From the NCBI GenBank assembly GCA_964567585.1, contig CAZMND010000044.1:1-16663 (forward strand): DNA of 16,663 nt. The letters run 5' to 3'. A model generated the notes under the pieces. The model was given only the letters and a program-made list of their open reading frames with translations, did no database searches and had not been told where the DNA came from. Numbering within the stretch: position 1 is the first letter of the stretch; the number at the start of each line of letters is the position of its first letter. Positions 8,051 through 14,808 of the stretch are shown here, in pieces. The stretch comes from CALZKI01 sp964567585 (lineage in GTDB: Bacteria > Bacillota > Clostridia > Lachnospirales > Lachnospiraceae). The position numbers and the translations under genes were made by a program.

Positions 8051-9622
8051 TCACTTTTTGTCCACTGAATACACCAGATACGAAGGGGTCTCATACACAC
8101 ATTCCAATTCATCATTTCCGTATATCGGTACAAGTTCCGTAATACGTTTTACAACAATATAATCCATTTCAATTTCATCCTTAAGAAGCATCAGTTCCTG
8201 CTCCATATCCGCAGTTGCATAATTAACGTTCTGCCAAAGCCTTGTATGGCTCTCGTCATATTCTTCGTAGCTGTACCACCAAACTCCTTTTCCACCCAAA
8301 TCATAACCAATTACAGGCTCAATATCTAAATCTAGTCTTTTTATCCATCTGGCCAGTTCATCGCAAGCCACTACTTTTATCACACCATCTTCATTTTCCG
8401 CATCCAGTTTTTCAAGCAATTCATATTCATCCTGCGTTGCTCCATAAACATTGCTTCTCCACTCAGTCGTATTAGAAACAAGCATCATATTTCCGCACAT
8501 CAACAACAGTCCCAGCACTACCGTCCCATTTATCACCTTTTCAATTCTGCTCTGCTTTGCCACCACCAAGTTTTCCCAAAGCTTCGCAGCGGTAAGGCTT
8601 GTAGTTAAAATTAAATTTAACAAATGCGCCGAAATTCTCTTGTATTTAATTACATAAAAAACTATGGCCAAAATGTATACCAAAAGCATTCCGCCATACA
8701 TAGCTCCCTCTTTGCGGTATTCATTAATACTTTTTATAAAATCAAACACCGCATCATATTTTATCAATCCCGGAAAAGTGCATACACATGTCAGGGCAAT
8801 TAGATAACACTTGTTTTTTATCGCATATAAGGCATATGCCATAATAACCCCGAAGAAAATCGCTTCTCCCGTGTAGCCACTGTGTAAAATTCTAAAAGCC
8901 GTAGAATGACTCCAGCCATCCCCTACCTGCACAATCCACAAAAGCATAAGCAGCAGCATTTCCCACTTCACTCGGTGCTCTTCTCCCAGTCTTTGCACCC
9001 AAAGAAGCATCACGAGATAAAAACTCAAAAATGTTACAACAGGAATAACAAAATTGAACAACACCGCCTGATTTACGCCAAACACCGTACTGATATATGC
9101 ATAAAACACCGGAAGAAAAATCAGTTTGTTCGATAGAGGGAACCCGACCAACACTTCTTTTCCCGTAAAAGCATTATACTCATATACAGTACCCGTTTCC
9201 ATAGTTATCCCTGTCGTCTCAAGCAGCGCATTATTCTCAAAGTAAGGATTTTTCAGAACAATATACAAAATCCCCTGACATACGATTAGGCCTAAAATCC
9301 AGATTGATTTCTTACTCAGCAAAACATCCCATTTAACCGCTTTATCTTTACAGATTCGTAAAACAAGACCTATGCTTCCCAAAACACCGCAGGCAATAAA
9401 CAATATATGGTACACGTTTACCGTTTCATTAAAATTAAATTTAAACTTAACAACTATCAGTTGTATAACTGTCAACAACGCATATACAATAGCAACACCC
9501 GACAGATACGTAGATACAATCCCCATCGTTTTCTTTCTGAAAACGAAACCATACGCATTTCCCGTCAAATATGGAATTAAGATAAACAGTAGCACTACAC
9601 CACCTGAAACTAATGCAGTCAT
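8051..9622 (-). CDS. Large multi-pass membrane protein of unknown function, possibly a GT-C-type enzyme
   Basis: I do not recognise a named gene. From the ATG at 9622 it has 523 residues: about ten membrane helices over the first ~380, with an extracytoplasmic loop (KNPYFENNALLETTGITMET) after roughly the fifth helix, then a soluble C-terminal part of ~130 residues containing GGKGVWWYSYEEYDES, MDYIVVKRITELVPIYG and a closing YETPSYLVYSVDKK. A helical membrane part followed by a soluble tail with a D-Y-I-V-V strand and a final YxVY strand resembles GT-C glycosyltransferases and DUF6077-like proteins, but I cannot confirm either. I chose 9622 because GGAGG sits five bases before it; the upstream ATG at 9634 contains that ribosome site and has none of its own. 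It is the first gene after the internal promoter at 9657-9685. Confidence 0.75.
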   Translation of the reverse strand: MTALVSGGVVLLFILIPYLTGNAYGFVFRKKTMGIVSTYLSGVAIVYALLTVIQLIVVKFKFNFNETVNVYHILFIACGVLGSIGLVLRICKDKAVKWDVLLSKKSIWILGLIVCQGILYIVLKNPYFENNALLETTGITMETGTVYEYNAFTGKEVLVGFPLSNKLIFLPVFYAYISTVFGVNQAVLFNFVIPVVTFLSFYLVMLLWVQRLGEEHRVKWEMLLLMLLWIVQVGDGWSHSTAFRILHSGYTGEAIFFGVIMAYALYAIKNKCYLIALTCVCTFPGLIKYDAVFDFIKSINEYRKEGAMYGGMLLVYILAIVFYVIKYKRISAHLLNLILTTSLTAAKLWENLVVAKQSRIEKVINGTVVLGLLLMCGNMMLVSNTTEWRSNVYGATQDEYELLEKLDAENEDGVIKVVACDELARWIKRLDLDIEPVIGYDLGGKGVWWYSYEEYDESHTRLWQNVNYATADMEQELMLLKDEIEMDYIVVKRITELVPIYGNDELECVYETPSYLVYSVDKK

Positions 9623-9656
9623 TTGAACCTCCATTTATTTCAAATTTACTCTTTTT

Positions 9657-9685
9657 ATTATACTAACTTTTTATAGTTATTTAAA
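9657..9685 (-). promoter_or_regulatory. Internal sigma-A-type promoter before the polysaccharide assembly genes
   Basis: On the minus strand, TTTAAA (9680-9685) and a perfect TATAAT (9657-9662) are separated by 17 bp. The -35 matches the consensus at four of six positions. Transcription would start near 9650, giving a leader of about 25-30 bases before the GGAGG-preceded ATG at 9622. This would let the assembly genes be expressed apart from the GDP-fucose genes. In A+T-rich DNA such matches arise by chance, but the perfect -10, exact spacing and position in one of the few real gaps support it. Confidence 0.6.
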
Positions 9686-9706
9686 GTCTTTTCTTGCCAT
9701 ACAATA

Positions 9707-9751
9707 TTAGAGGGCATTTCAATATCATTCCTGACATCAAAACGCCCTCTA
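9707..9751 (-). repeat. Inverted repeat after the Spo0A-like gene (stem 9 bp, loop 27-28 nt)
   Basis: TTAGAGGGC (9707-9715) and GCCCTCTAA (9744-9752) are perfect complements, with A/T-rich partial pairing continuing outward. The structure begins about 27 bp after the stop codon of the Spo0A-like gene and ends about 20 bp before the internal promoter. The loop is long and the downstream minus-strand sequence (TATTGTATGG) lacks a clear U-run, so it is a weak intrinsic terminator at best. It may stabilise the 3' end of the upstream message, attenuate transcription, or serve as a protein-binding dyad. Confidence 0.5.
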
Positions 9752-9778
9752 ATTATTCCTTTATTAACCTCAACCATT

Positions 9779-10156
9779 CTATATAGCACGAATATCCAAT
9801 CTGATTTTATCAGCAATCCTGGCAATGTATTCGCTGTTTGTAGGCCTTGTCCTGCCACTGCCGGCTGAATATCCGAACAACATTTCAATAGTATCTCTGT
9901 TTCCCCTGTTCCAAGAAATTTCAATTGCATTTCTGATTGCACGTTCGACCTTCTGATCCGTAGTGTGGTACTTCTTCGCAACTTCCGGATATAACAGTTT
10001 CGTTACGCTGCTGACGGCTTCCATATCCTTGCCGGACATCATAATTGCCGTCCTGAGGTAATGGTATCCCTTTAAATGCGCCGGTACACCCATCTCGAGC
10101 ATGATTTTGGTCACATAAATCTCAAGCTCCACCTCATTCATTAATACAATATCCAT
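9779..10156 (-). CDS. Free-standing Spo0A C-terminal (DNA-binding) domain protein
   Basis: A 125-residue protein matching the effector domain of the sporulation regulator Spo0A nearly end to end: GVPAHLKGYHYLRTAI (residues 23-38), LLYPEVAKKYHTT (54-66), the recognition-helix block KVERAIRNAIEISWNRGN (69-86) and PTNSEYIARIADKIRLD (105-121). True Spo0A has ~140 further N-terminal residues forming a phosphoacceptor receiver; here only a short leader precedes the domain, so control by phosphorelay is not possible in the usual way. The VERAIR arginines are kept, while the flanking residues (K before V, N where His is common) differ from Bacillus Spo0A. Predicted role: DNA-binding regulator of this locus acting at 0A-like sites; a perfect TGTCGAA lies 46-52 bp upstream of its start. 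GGGAG precedes the ATG by ten bases. It sits between the GDP-fucose genes and the assembly genes. Confidence 0.9.
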   Translation of the reverse strand: MDIVLMNEVELEIYVTKIMLEMGVPAHLKGYHYLRTAIMMSGKDMEAVSSVTKLLYPEVAKKYHTTDQKVERAIRNAIEISWNRGNRDTIEMLFGYSAGSGRTRPTNSEYIARIADKIRLDIRAI

Positions 10157-10186
10157 TTTTGATTGTCTCCCTTATTACACACGGTT

Positions 10187-10200
10187 GAATCCTGCGATTC
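10187..10200. repeat. 14-bp palindrome GAATC-CTGC-GATTC beside the 0A box
   Basis: GAATC (10187-10191) and GATTC (10196-10200) are exact inverted copies with a 4-bp spacer. The right arm also forms a second inverted pair with the GAAT inside the 0A box (ATTC, 5 bp, GAAT; 10197-10209). The plus strand also shows a near-direct repeat, GAATCCTG then GATTCCTG, with a 9-bp period. The cluster lies 30-55 bp before the Spo0A-like gene and looks like a compound operator. Function is inferred only from the layout. Confidence 0.5.
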
Positions 10201-10201
10201 C

Positions 10202-10208
10202 TGTCGAA
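10202..10208 (+). promoter_or_regulatory. 0A box (Spo0A-type binding site TGTCGAA)
   Basis: An exact match to the canonical 0A box, TGTCGAA, read on the plus strand, in the leader of the Spo0A-like gene. By base composition about two such 7-mers would be expected by chance on both strands of the whole window, but only about 0.02 in this 161-bp gap; I found no other exact copy. If the promoter at 10239-10267 is right, the box lies about 25-30 bp downstream of the transcription start, a position that would favour repression, for example negative autoregulation. Binding by the small Spo0A-like protein or by a full Spo0A elsewhere in the genome are both possible. Confidence 0.6.
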
Positions 10209-10238
10209 TTTTTGTCCATATCTTGTGGTTCCTAAACA

Positions 10239-10267
10239 ATCTTAGCACAATTTGTAGATGTTGTGTA
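10239..10267 (-). promoter_or_regulatory. Possible promoter for the Spo0A-like gene
   Basis: On the minus strand, TACACA (10262-10267) and TAAGAT (10239-10244) are 17 bp apart, and the -10 is preceded by TG one base away, an extended -10. Each hexamer matches the sigma-A consensus at four of six positions. It would start transcription near 10232, giving a leader of about 75 bases containing the 0A box. This is a weak match and the gene may instead be read through from gmd. No sigma-H pattern was convincing here. Confidence 0.35.
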
Positions 10268-10317
10268 CTTTTATCCATCGCACGTTACTACAACCACAAT
10301 CAATACTTTTACGGGTT

Positions 10318-11385
10318 CTAAAGCAAGTGTTTCCGCTCGGATTTTTCCAGCGCTGCAACAACCTCTTTTACATCCTGCGCCCGTTCTTTTTTGCAAACAA
10401 GAAGCGCATCCTCCGTCTCCACAATAATAAGATTTTCCACACCGACACCGGCAATCAACTTATTCTCTCCGATAATAATGTTGTCTTTTGCATCTATCAA
10501 AACGCTTTCACCACGCACCACATTACCATTTTCATCCGCATTATACAATGCCGGCAGGGCATCAAAGCTACCGATATCATTCCAACCAAAATCTCCCTCC
10601 AGCATATACACACTGTCTGCTCTTTCCATAATTCCATAGTCAATGGAAATCTTTGGAATCGTATCGTAAATCGCATTTACCACTTCATATTCACTGGCTG
10701 TACCCATAGTTTCCTTGATGATCATCAATTTGTCATAAATATCCGGCAGAAGTCTTTCAAAATAGCGTAAAATCGTACTTGCTTTCCACACAAACATTCC
10801 ACTGTTCCAAACATAATTTCCGCTTTCTATATAGCCCTCTGCTCTTTCCAGATCCGGTTTTTCCACAAACTCCAAAACCTTCTTATACCTTTTGTCCGGT
10901 ATTTCTTCGTTGTTAATATATCCATAGCCCGTGGATGGGAAAGTCGGCTTAATACCAATTGTCACAAGACCATCTGTCTCTTCTACGGTTTCTACCGCTT
11001 TTTTAAGTACTTCCCTGAAAGCCTCTTCGTCTTTAATATAGTGGTCGGAAGCAAGAATACACATAATTCCGTCACCATATTTTTTCAAAATTTCTATTGC
11101 TCCGTATCCGATACAAGCGGCCGTATTTCTAGCTGACGGTTCTGCCAGAATATGGTTTTCAAGAACTCTTTCAGCCGTAACAATCTTCGTCAATTCCACC
11201 TGTTCCTGATTGGTTACAATAAAAATATTTTCCTTATCTACCACACCATTTAGCCTATCAATCGTTTCATTCAGCATAACTTCCTTGCCGTCTAAATTCA
11301 GAAGCTGCTTAGGCATTCTTTTTCTGCTAAGAGGCCAGAATCTGGTTCCGCCCCCACCTGCCATAATCAATCCGTAAATCTTCAT
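10318..11385 (-). CDS. manC: Mannose-1-phosphate guanylyltransferase (GDP-mannose pyrophosphorylase)
   Basis: Makes GDP-mannose from mannose-1-phosphate and GTP in the cytoplasm, the precursor for GDP-L-fucose. The nucleotidyltransferase signature is intact: LIMAGGGGTRFWPLSRKRMP at residues 6-25 with the phosphate-binding Gly loop and a following Lys, LAEPSARNTA at 80-89, ASDHYI at 112-117 with the metal-binding Asp, FVEKP at 173-177, and NSGMFVW for sugar binding. At 355 residues it is the short, single-function form, lacking the cupin phosphomannose isomerase domain of ~470-residue ManC/AlgA. GAGGT five bases before the ATG supports the start. It follows the fucose synthase gene by 18 bp. 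The phosphomannomutase and isomerase needed to make its substrate are not in this window. Confidence 0.93.
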   Translation of the reverse strand: MKIYGLIMAGGGGTRFWPLSRKRMPKQLLNLDGKEVMLNETIDRLNGVVDKENIFIVTNQEQVELTKIVTAERVLENHILAEPSARNTAACIGYGAIEILKKYGDGIMCILASDHYIKDEEAFREVLKKAVETVEETDGLVTIGIKPTFPSTGYGYINNEEIPDKRYKKVLEFVEKPDLERAEGYIESGNYVWNSGMFVWKASTILRYFERLLPDIYDKLMIIKETMGTASEYEVVNAIYDTIPKISIDYGIMERADSVYMLEGDFGWNDIGSFDALPALYNADENGNVVRGESVLIDAKDNIIIGENKLIAGVGVENLIIVETEDALLVCKKERAQDVKEVVAALEKSERKHLL

Positions 11386-11403
11386 TTTCTACCTCATATC
11401 ACT

Positions 11404-12354
11404 TTATAATCTGGCATTTTCCACGTTTTCACAAAACCACTTGTAAGACAATTCAATACCTTCCTGCAAATCAACCTTGTGCATAAAGCCAAGCCCGTGA
11501 AGTTTATCCACATTTGTAAGTTTTCTCGGTGTTCCATCAGGCATTTCGGTATTCCACACCAAATCCCCTTCGTATCCTACGACTTTTTTAACAGTTTCAG
11601 CCAGCTCTTTAATGCTGATTTCTTTGCCCGTACCAATATTCACATGCTGTTCGCCGTCATATTCTTCCAACAAAAATACGCAGGCATCTGCCATATCATC
11701 TACATACAAAAATTCACGGAGCGGTGTTCCGCTTCCCCATAATTCCACCGTTTTTGCACCACTCATTTTGGCATCATGAAACTTACGAATCATCGCAGGC
11801 ATAACGTGGGAGCCATTCAAATCATAATTATCATTCGGTCCGTACAAATTGGTCGGCATACAACTGATAAAATTGTCTCCATACTGGCGTTTAAAAAATT
11901 TACACATTTCAAGTCCTGCAATTTTGGCAATTGCATAAGCCTCATTGGTAGGTTCAAGCGCCCCTGTCAAAAGTGCATCTTCCTTAATAGGCTGTGGTGC
12001 CATTTTCGGATAAATACAGGTACTTCCCAAAAACAGAAGTTTTTTAACCTTATAATCATGACAACATTTAATCACATTGCACTGAATCTGAAGGTTTTCA
12101 TAGGCGAATTCTGCCGGATATGTGTTGTTTGCATTAATTCCTCCAACCTTGGCCGCAGCAAGAACTACCACCTCCGGTCTTTCTGCTTCAAAAAAAGCCT
12201 GTACTGCCGCCTGATTTGTCAAATCCAACTCCTTATGTGTTCTTCCTATAATATTGTTATAGCCCTTTGCCTTGAGAGAACGCACAATGGCACTACCCAC
12301 AAGTCCTCTATGACCGGCTACATATATTTTATCCGTTAAAGCAATCTGTGACAT
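11404..12354 (-). CDS. fcl: GDP-L-fucose synthase (GDP-4-keto-6-deoxymannose epimerase/reductase)
   Basis: Converts GDP-4-keto-6-deoxy-D-mannose to GDP-L-fucose using NADPH: epimerisation at C3 and C5, then reduction at C4. An extended short-chain dehydrogenase of 316 residues, the usual length. Numbered from the ATG at 12354: a Rossmann loop AGHRGLVGS near 13-21, LAAAKVGGINAN, the Ser region GSTCIYP near 110-116 with the Cys typical of this enzyme, and the catalytic Tyr/Lys of AYAIAK (Y140, K144). MPTNLYGPNDNYDL and LREFLYVDDMA are further family marks. GGAG abuts the ATG at 12360 but lies six bases before the one at 12354, so the latter is the better start. It lies 12 bp after gmd and makes the next step in the same pathway. 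Also called wcaG. Confidence 0.94.
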   Translation of the reverse strand: MSQIALTDKIYVAGHRGLVGSAIVRSLKAKGYNNIIGRTHKELDLTNQAAVQAFFEAERPEVVVLAAAKVGGINANNTYPAEFAYENLQIQCNVIKCCHDYKVKKLLFLGSTCIYPKMAPQPIKEDALLTGALEPTNEAYAIAKIAGLEMCKFFKRQYGDNFISCMPTNLYGPNDNYDLNGSHVMPAMIRKFHDAKMSGAKTVELWGSGTPLREFLYVDDMADACVFLLEEYDGEQHVNIGTGKEISIKELAETVKKVVGYEGDLVWNTEMPDGTPRKLTNVDKLHGLGFMHKVDLQEGIELSYKWFCENVENARL

Positions 12355-12366
12355 ATTCATCTCCTA

Positions 12367-13431
12367 CTAATTGGCCTTTTTGAAGGCATCGCAATCCATT
12401 CCTGTAATTTCTTTCATATCAGAATCCATCATCATCTTGACAAGACCTTCAAAAGAAACTTCTCTCTTCCAGCCAAGTTCCTTTTCTGCTTTCGTACAGT
12501 CTCCCCATAAAAATTCCACTTCGGCAGGTCTGTAGAATTCCGGATTTACATCCACCAGAAGACGTCCCGAGGCTGCATCATAGCCTTTTTCATCAGCGCC
12601 TTCGCCTTCCCAACGAATTGTAATTCCAACTGCATCAAAAGCCGCATTCACAAATTCGCGTACCGTATGGGTTTCATTTGTGGCAAGCACGTAGTCTCCC
12701 GGCTTGTCCTGCTGAAGCATCAGGTACATACCCTTTACATAATCACCGGCAAAGCCCCAGTCACGCTTCGCATTCATATTCCCAAGAGACAGTTTTTCCT
12801 GTTTTCCGGCCATAATATTGGCAACCGCCAACGTAATTTTTCTTGTAACGAAGTTTTCACCGCGTCTTGGCGATTCGTGATTAAACAAAATACCGTTGCA
12901 GGCAAACATATTGTAGGACTCCCTGTAATTCACTGTAATCCAGTAAGAATACAGCTTAGCTACGCCATACGGGCTCTTCGGATAAAACGGTGTTGCTTCA
13001 CTCTGCGGTGCCGTTTCCGGAATTCCTCCAAAAAGCTCTGATGTAGACGCCTGATAAAAACGGCAATTGCCACCATTTACACGAATAGCTTCCAATAATT
13101 TTAAAGTACTGTTTCCTGTAGCTTCCGCAGTATATTCCGGCACATCAAAGGAAATACCTACATGAGACTGTGCAGCCAAATTATACACTTCCGTCGGTTT
13201 TATCTGGGCAACCAATCTCATTAAGTTACTGGAATCCGTTGTATCTGCATAATGTACAAAAAATGTTTTTCCGTACGCATCCGATGCAAGTAAATGGTCA
13301 ATTCTCTGTGTATTAGAAATGCTATGTCTTCTGATAAGACCATGCACCTCATATCCTATTTCCAGCAAAAATTCTGCCAAATAAGAACCATCCTGACCCG
13401 TAATTCCAGTGATCAACGCGATATTTTTCAT
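12367..13431 (-). CDS. gmd: GDP-mannose 4,6-dehydratase
   Basis: Catalyses the first committed step to GDP-L-fucose, removing water from GDP-mannose to give GDP-4-keto-6-deoxymannose with bound NADP. It is 354 residues, normal for the family. Visible motifs: the NADP loop GITGQDG (9-15), LAAQSHVGISFD, the catalytic T130-S131-E132 and Y155-x3-K159 (SPYGVAKLYSYW), and FNHESPRRGENFVTRKI, a Gmd hallmark. The product could also feed GDP-rhamnose or GDP-perosamine, but the next gene encodes the fucose synthase. GGAG eight bases before the ATG and a strong promoter 45-70 bp upstream make this the first gene of the locus. Confidence 0.96.
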   Translation of the reverse strand: MKNIALITGITGQDGSYLAEFLLEIGYEVHGLIRRHSISNTQRIDHLLASDAYGKTFFVHYADTTDSSNLMRLVAQIKPTEVYNLAAQSHVGISFDVPEYTAEATGNSTLKLLEAIRVNGGNCRFYQASTSELFGGIPETAPQSEATPFYPKSPYGVAKLYSYWITVNYRESYNMFACNGILFNHESPRRGENFVTRKITLAVANIMAGKQEKLSLGNMNAKRDWGFAGDYVKGMYLMLQQDKPGDYVLATNETHTVREFVNAAFDAVGITIRWEGEGADEKGYDAASGRLLVDVNPEFYRPAEVEFLWGDCTKAEKELGWKREVSFEGLVKMMMDSDMKEITGMDCDAFKKAN

Positions 13432-13474
13432 AACCTGTCTCCAATCATAATTTGATTATATTTTCTCTTTTAAT

Positions 13475-13503
13475 AGTATACTATCAGCCAATAAAGGTTT
13501 CAA
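13475..13503 (-). promoter_or_regulatory. Main leftward promoter of the polysaccharide locus
   Basis: On the minus strand, TTGAAA (13498-13503) and TATACT (13475-13480) are separated by exactly 17 bp, each matching the sigma-A consensus at five of six positions. The start would fall near 13468, about 37 bp before the gmd ATG. The -35 lies immediately beside the left arm of the inverted repeat at 13506-13534, so a bound regulator would touch RNA polymerase. Confidence 0.72.
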
Positions 13504-13505
13504 TC

Positions 13506-13538
13506 AAAATCTTTTTAATTAGTAAAAAGATTTTACTA
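13506..13538. repeat. Overlapping inverted repeats in the divergent promoter region
   Basis: AAAATCTTTTTA (13506-13517) and TAAAAAGATTTT (13523-13534) form a 12-bp perfect inverted repeat with a 5-bp spacer. A second perfect pair, TAGTAAAA (13520-13527) and TTTTACTA (13531-13538) with spacer AGA, shares the middle arm. Together they fill the space between the leftward -35 (13498-13503) and cover the rightward -35 (13532-13537). This suggests an operator that could couple the two transcription units. A/T-rich DNA makes short repeats common, but a 12-bp perfect pair is more than expected. Confidence 0.55.
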
Positions 13539-13560
13539 TACTTCCACTTTATGCTATACT
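13532..13560 (+). promoter_or_regulatory. Rightward promoter of the DUF3048 lipoprotein gene
   Basis: TTTACT (13532-13537) and TATACT (13555-13560) are 17 bp apart, matching the sigma-A consensus at four and five of six positions. The start would be near 13567, giving a leader of about 47 bases before the AGAGGA site (13601-13606) and ATG at 13614. The -35 is wholly inside the right-hand palindrome. Confidence 0.65.
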
Positions 13561-13613
13561 CTATTATGTACTTTTAGAAATAATTAAAAAAGGACGAAAG
13601 AGAGGAATATTTC

Positions 13614-14750
13614 ATGAAAAAATCATGTGCCTTATTAGCACTAATGCTTCTTTCTGCAAGCATACTTATCGCTTGTGGCAACGAAGATGCACCCGCAGAT
13701 AATATCATCCAGGGCGAACCGATTCCGGAAGATGACACAACTACTCCTGATGACACTACTGTGGAAGCTGATCCTGAATTACCACCGGAAGAAGGTATGG
13801 TAAGAAGCTTTTTATCCAACGAATGGATTACAGAAGAGGTTGCCGGTACAAGACCTATCGCAGTTATGTTTCCAACCGATAAAGCAGCCCAGCCACAATA
13901 TGGTATCAGCTATGCCGATGTTCTTTACGAATGTATGGAAGAAGGCGGAATTTCCCGTCAGATGGGTATTATCCAGAATTGGGAATCTTTGGAAAAAATC
14001 GGTAATATCAGAAGTTGTCGTTTATACTATATGTTCTGGATGCTCGAATACGATGCTATTTTAATTCATGGTGGCGGTATTTACACAATGGCTTATTTAT
14101 TTGATGATCCTTCTGTAAATAACATTTCCGGTTCAGGCGAATCAGGCACAGGTTCCGGCGCACCGGGTAACGAGAATTTCTTCCGTACATCAGATAAAAA
14201 AGCACCACACAATATGTACATCAGCAATGAAGGAATCAATAACGCTATTAAATCTTTAGGTTATTCGAAAACAATCAGAGAACAGTATTACGATCCTGAT
14301 CACTTTACTTTTGCAAGCAAGACAAATACATTGGAAGATGGCGAAGACGCAACATACATTGATTTATCAGAAGTTTTCCCATATTCTAAACCTACTTTGG
14401 AATACAACGAAGAAGAAGGTGTTTATTACAAAAACCTTCATAACGAAGCTCAGATCGATGCTGCTAACGATGAACAGCTTAAATTTGCCAATGTAATCGT
14501 TCAGGTAGCACAGAGCCAGAACTTAAGCAATGACCCTAACTCTTCCGACTACAAAGTATTCTTATGTCACGATACAACAAGAGGCGGTTACTTCTTTACA
14601 CAGGGTAAAGTTATTCCAATCCGCTGGGAAAAGACCTCTGACAGAGGCGCCACAAAATACTACGATGAAGATGGTAATGAAATTCAGTTAAATACAGGCA
14701 AAACCTATATTGCCATCGCTCAGGAAGAAAGAGAAATCATTTGGAAATAA
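13614..14750 (+). CDS. DUF3048 (YerB-like) lipoprotein
   Basis: A 378-residue exported lipoprotein of unknown molecular function. A short signal peptide (two Lys then a hydrophobic stretch) ends in the lipobox L18-I19-A20-C21, so Cys21 should be lipidated and the protein held on the outer face of the membrane. An acidic, Thr/Pro-rich linker follows (residues ~23-65), then the DUF3048 domain: RPIAVMFPTDKAAQPQYGIS, ADVLYECMEEGGISR, IGNIRSCRLYYMFW and YDAILIHGGG. The C-terminal DUF3048 part includes ANVIVQVAQSQNL, GGYFFTQGKVIPIRWEK and GKTYIAIAQEE. Bacillus YerB is the best-known relative. It is transcribed alone, away from the polysaccharide genes but sharing their control region, and ends at a strong terminator. 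A link to the cell envelope or polymer is only inferred. Confidence 0.92.
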   Translation: MKKSCALLALMLLSASILIACGNEDAPADNIIQGEPIPEDDTTTPDDTTVEADPELPPEEGMVRSFLSNEWITEEVAGTRPIAVMFPTDKAAQPQYGISYADVLYECMEEGGISRQMGIIQNWESLEKIGNIRSCRLYYMFWMLEYDAILIHGGGIYTMAYLFDDPSVNNISGSGESGTGSGAPGNENFFRTSDKKAPHNMYISNEGINNAIKSLGYSKTIREQYYDPDHFTFASKTNTLEDGEDATYIDLSEVFPYSKPTLEYNEEEGVYYKNLHNEAQIDAANDEQLKFANVIVQVAQSQNLSNDPNSSDYKVFLCHDTTRGGYFFTQGKVIPIRWEKTSDRGATKYYDEDGNEIQLNTGKTYIAIAQEEREIIWK

Positions 14751-14765
14751 TCTTTAAAACAAAAG

Positions 14766-14794
14766 CCGCATCGGAAAATCCGATGCGGTTTTTT
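14766..14794 (+). terminator. Intrinsic terminator between DUF3048 gene and leuA (bidirectional)
   Basis: A 10-bp perfect stem, CCGCATCGGA (14766-14775) and TCCGATGCGG (14779-14788), with an AAA loop, followed on the plus strand by six T residues. It begins 15 bp after the lipoprotein stop. On the minus strand the stem is followed by CTTTTGTTTT, so it can also end transcripts coming through leuA. Confidence 0.93.
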
Positions 14795-14808
14795 AATATA
14801 ATTTTTAC

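Noticed and set aside
9707..9751. Invertible promoter flanked by recombinase sites
   Set aside because: The arms are only ~9 bp and enclose 28 bp without a promoter; known phase-variable promoter inversions span more and need a nearby recombinase, which is not seen here.
9658..9981. A 107-codon frame on the minus strand overlapping the Spo0A-like gene
   Set aside because: It overlaps a clear Spo0A-domain frame, spans the dyad and internal promoter, and shows no domain character.
13574..13819. A Ser/Gly-rich minus-strand frame opposite the lipoprotein start
   Set aside because: It is antisense to the Thr/Asp/Pro linker codons of the lipoprotein, which explains its composition; it also has no ribosome site.
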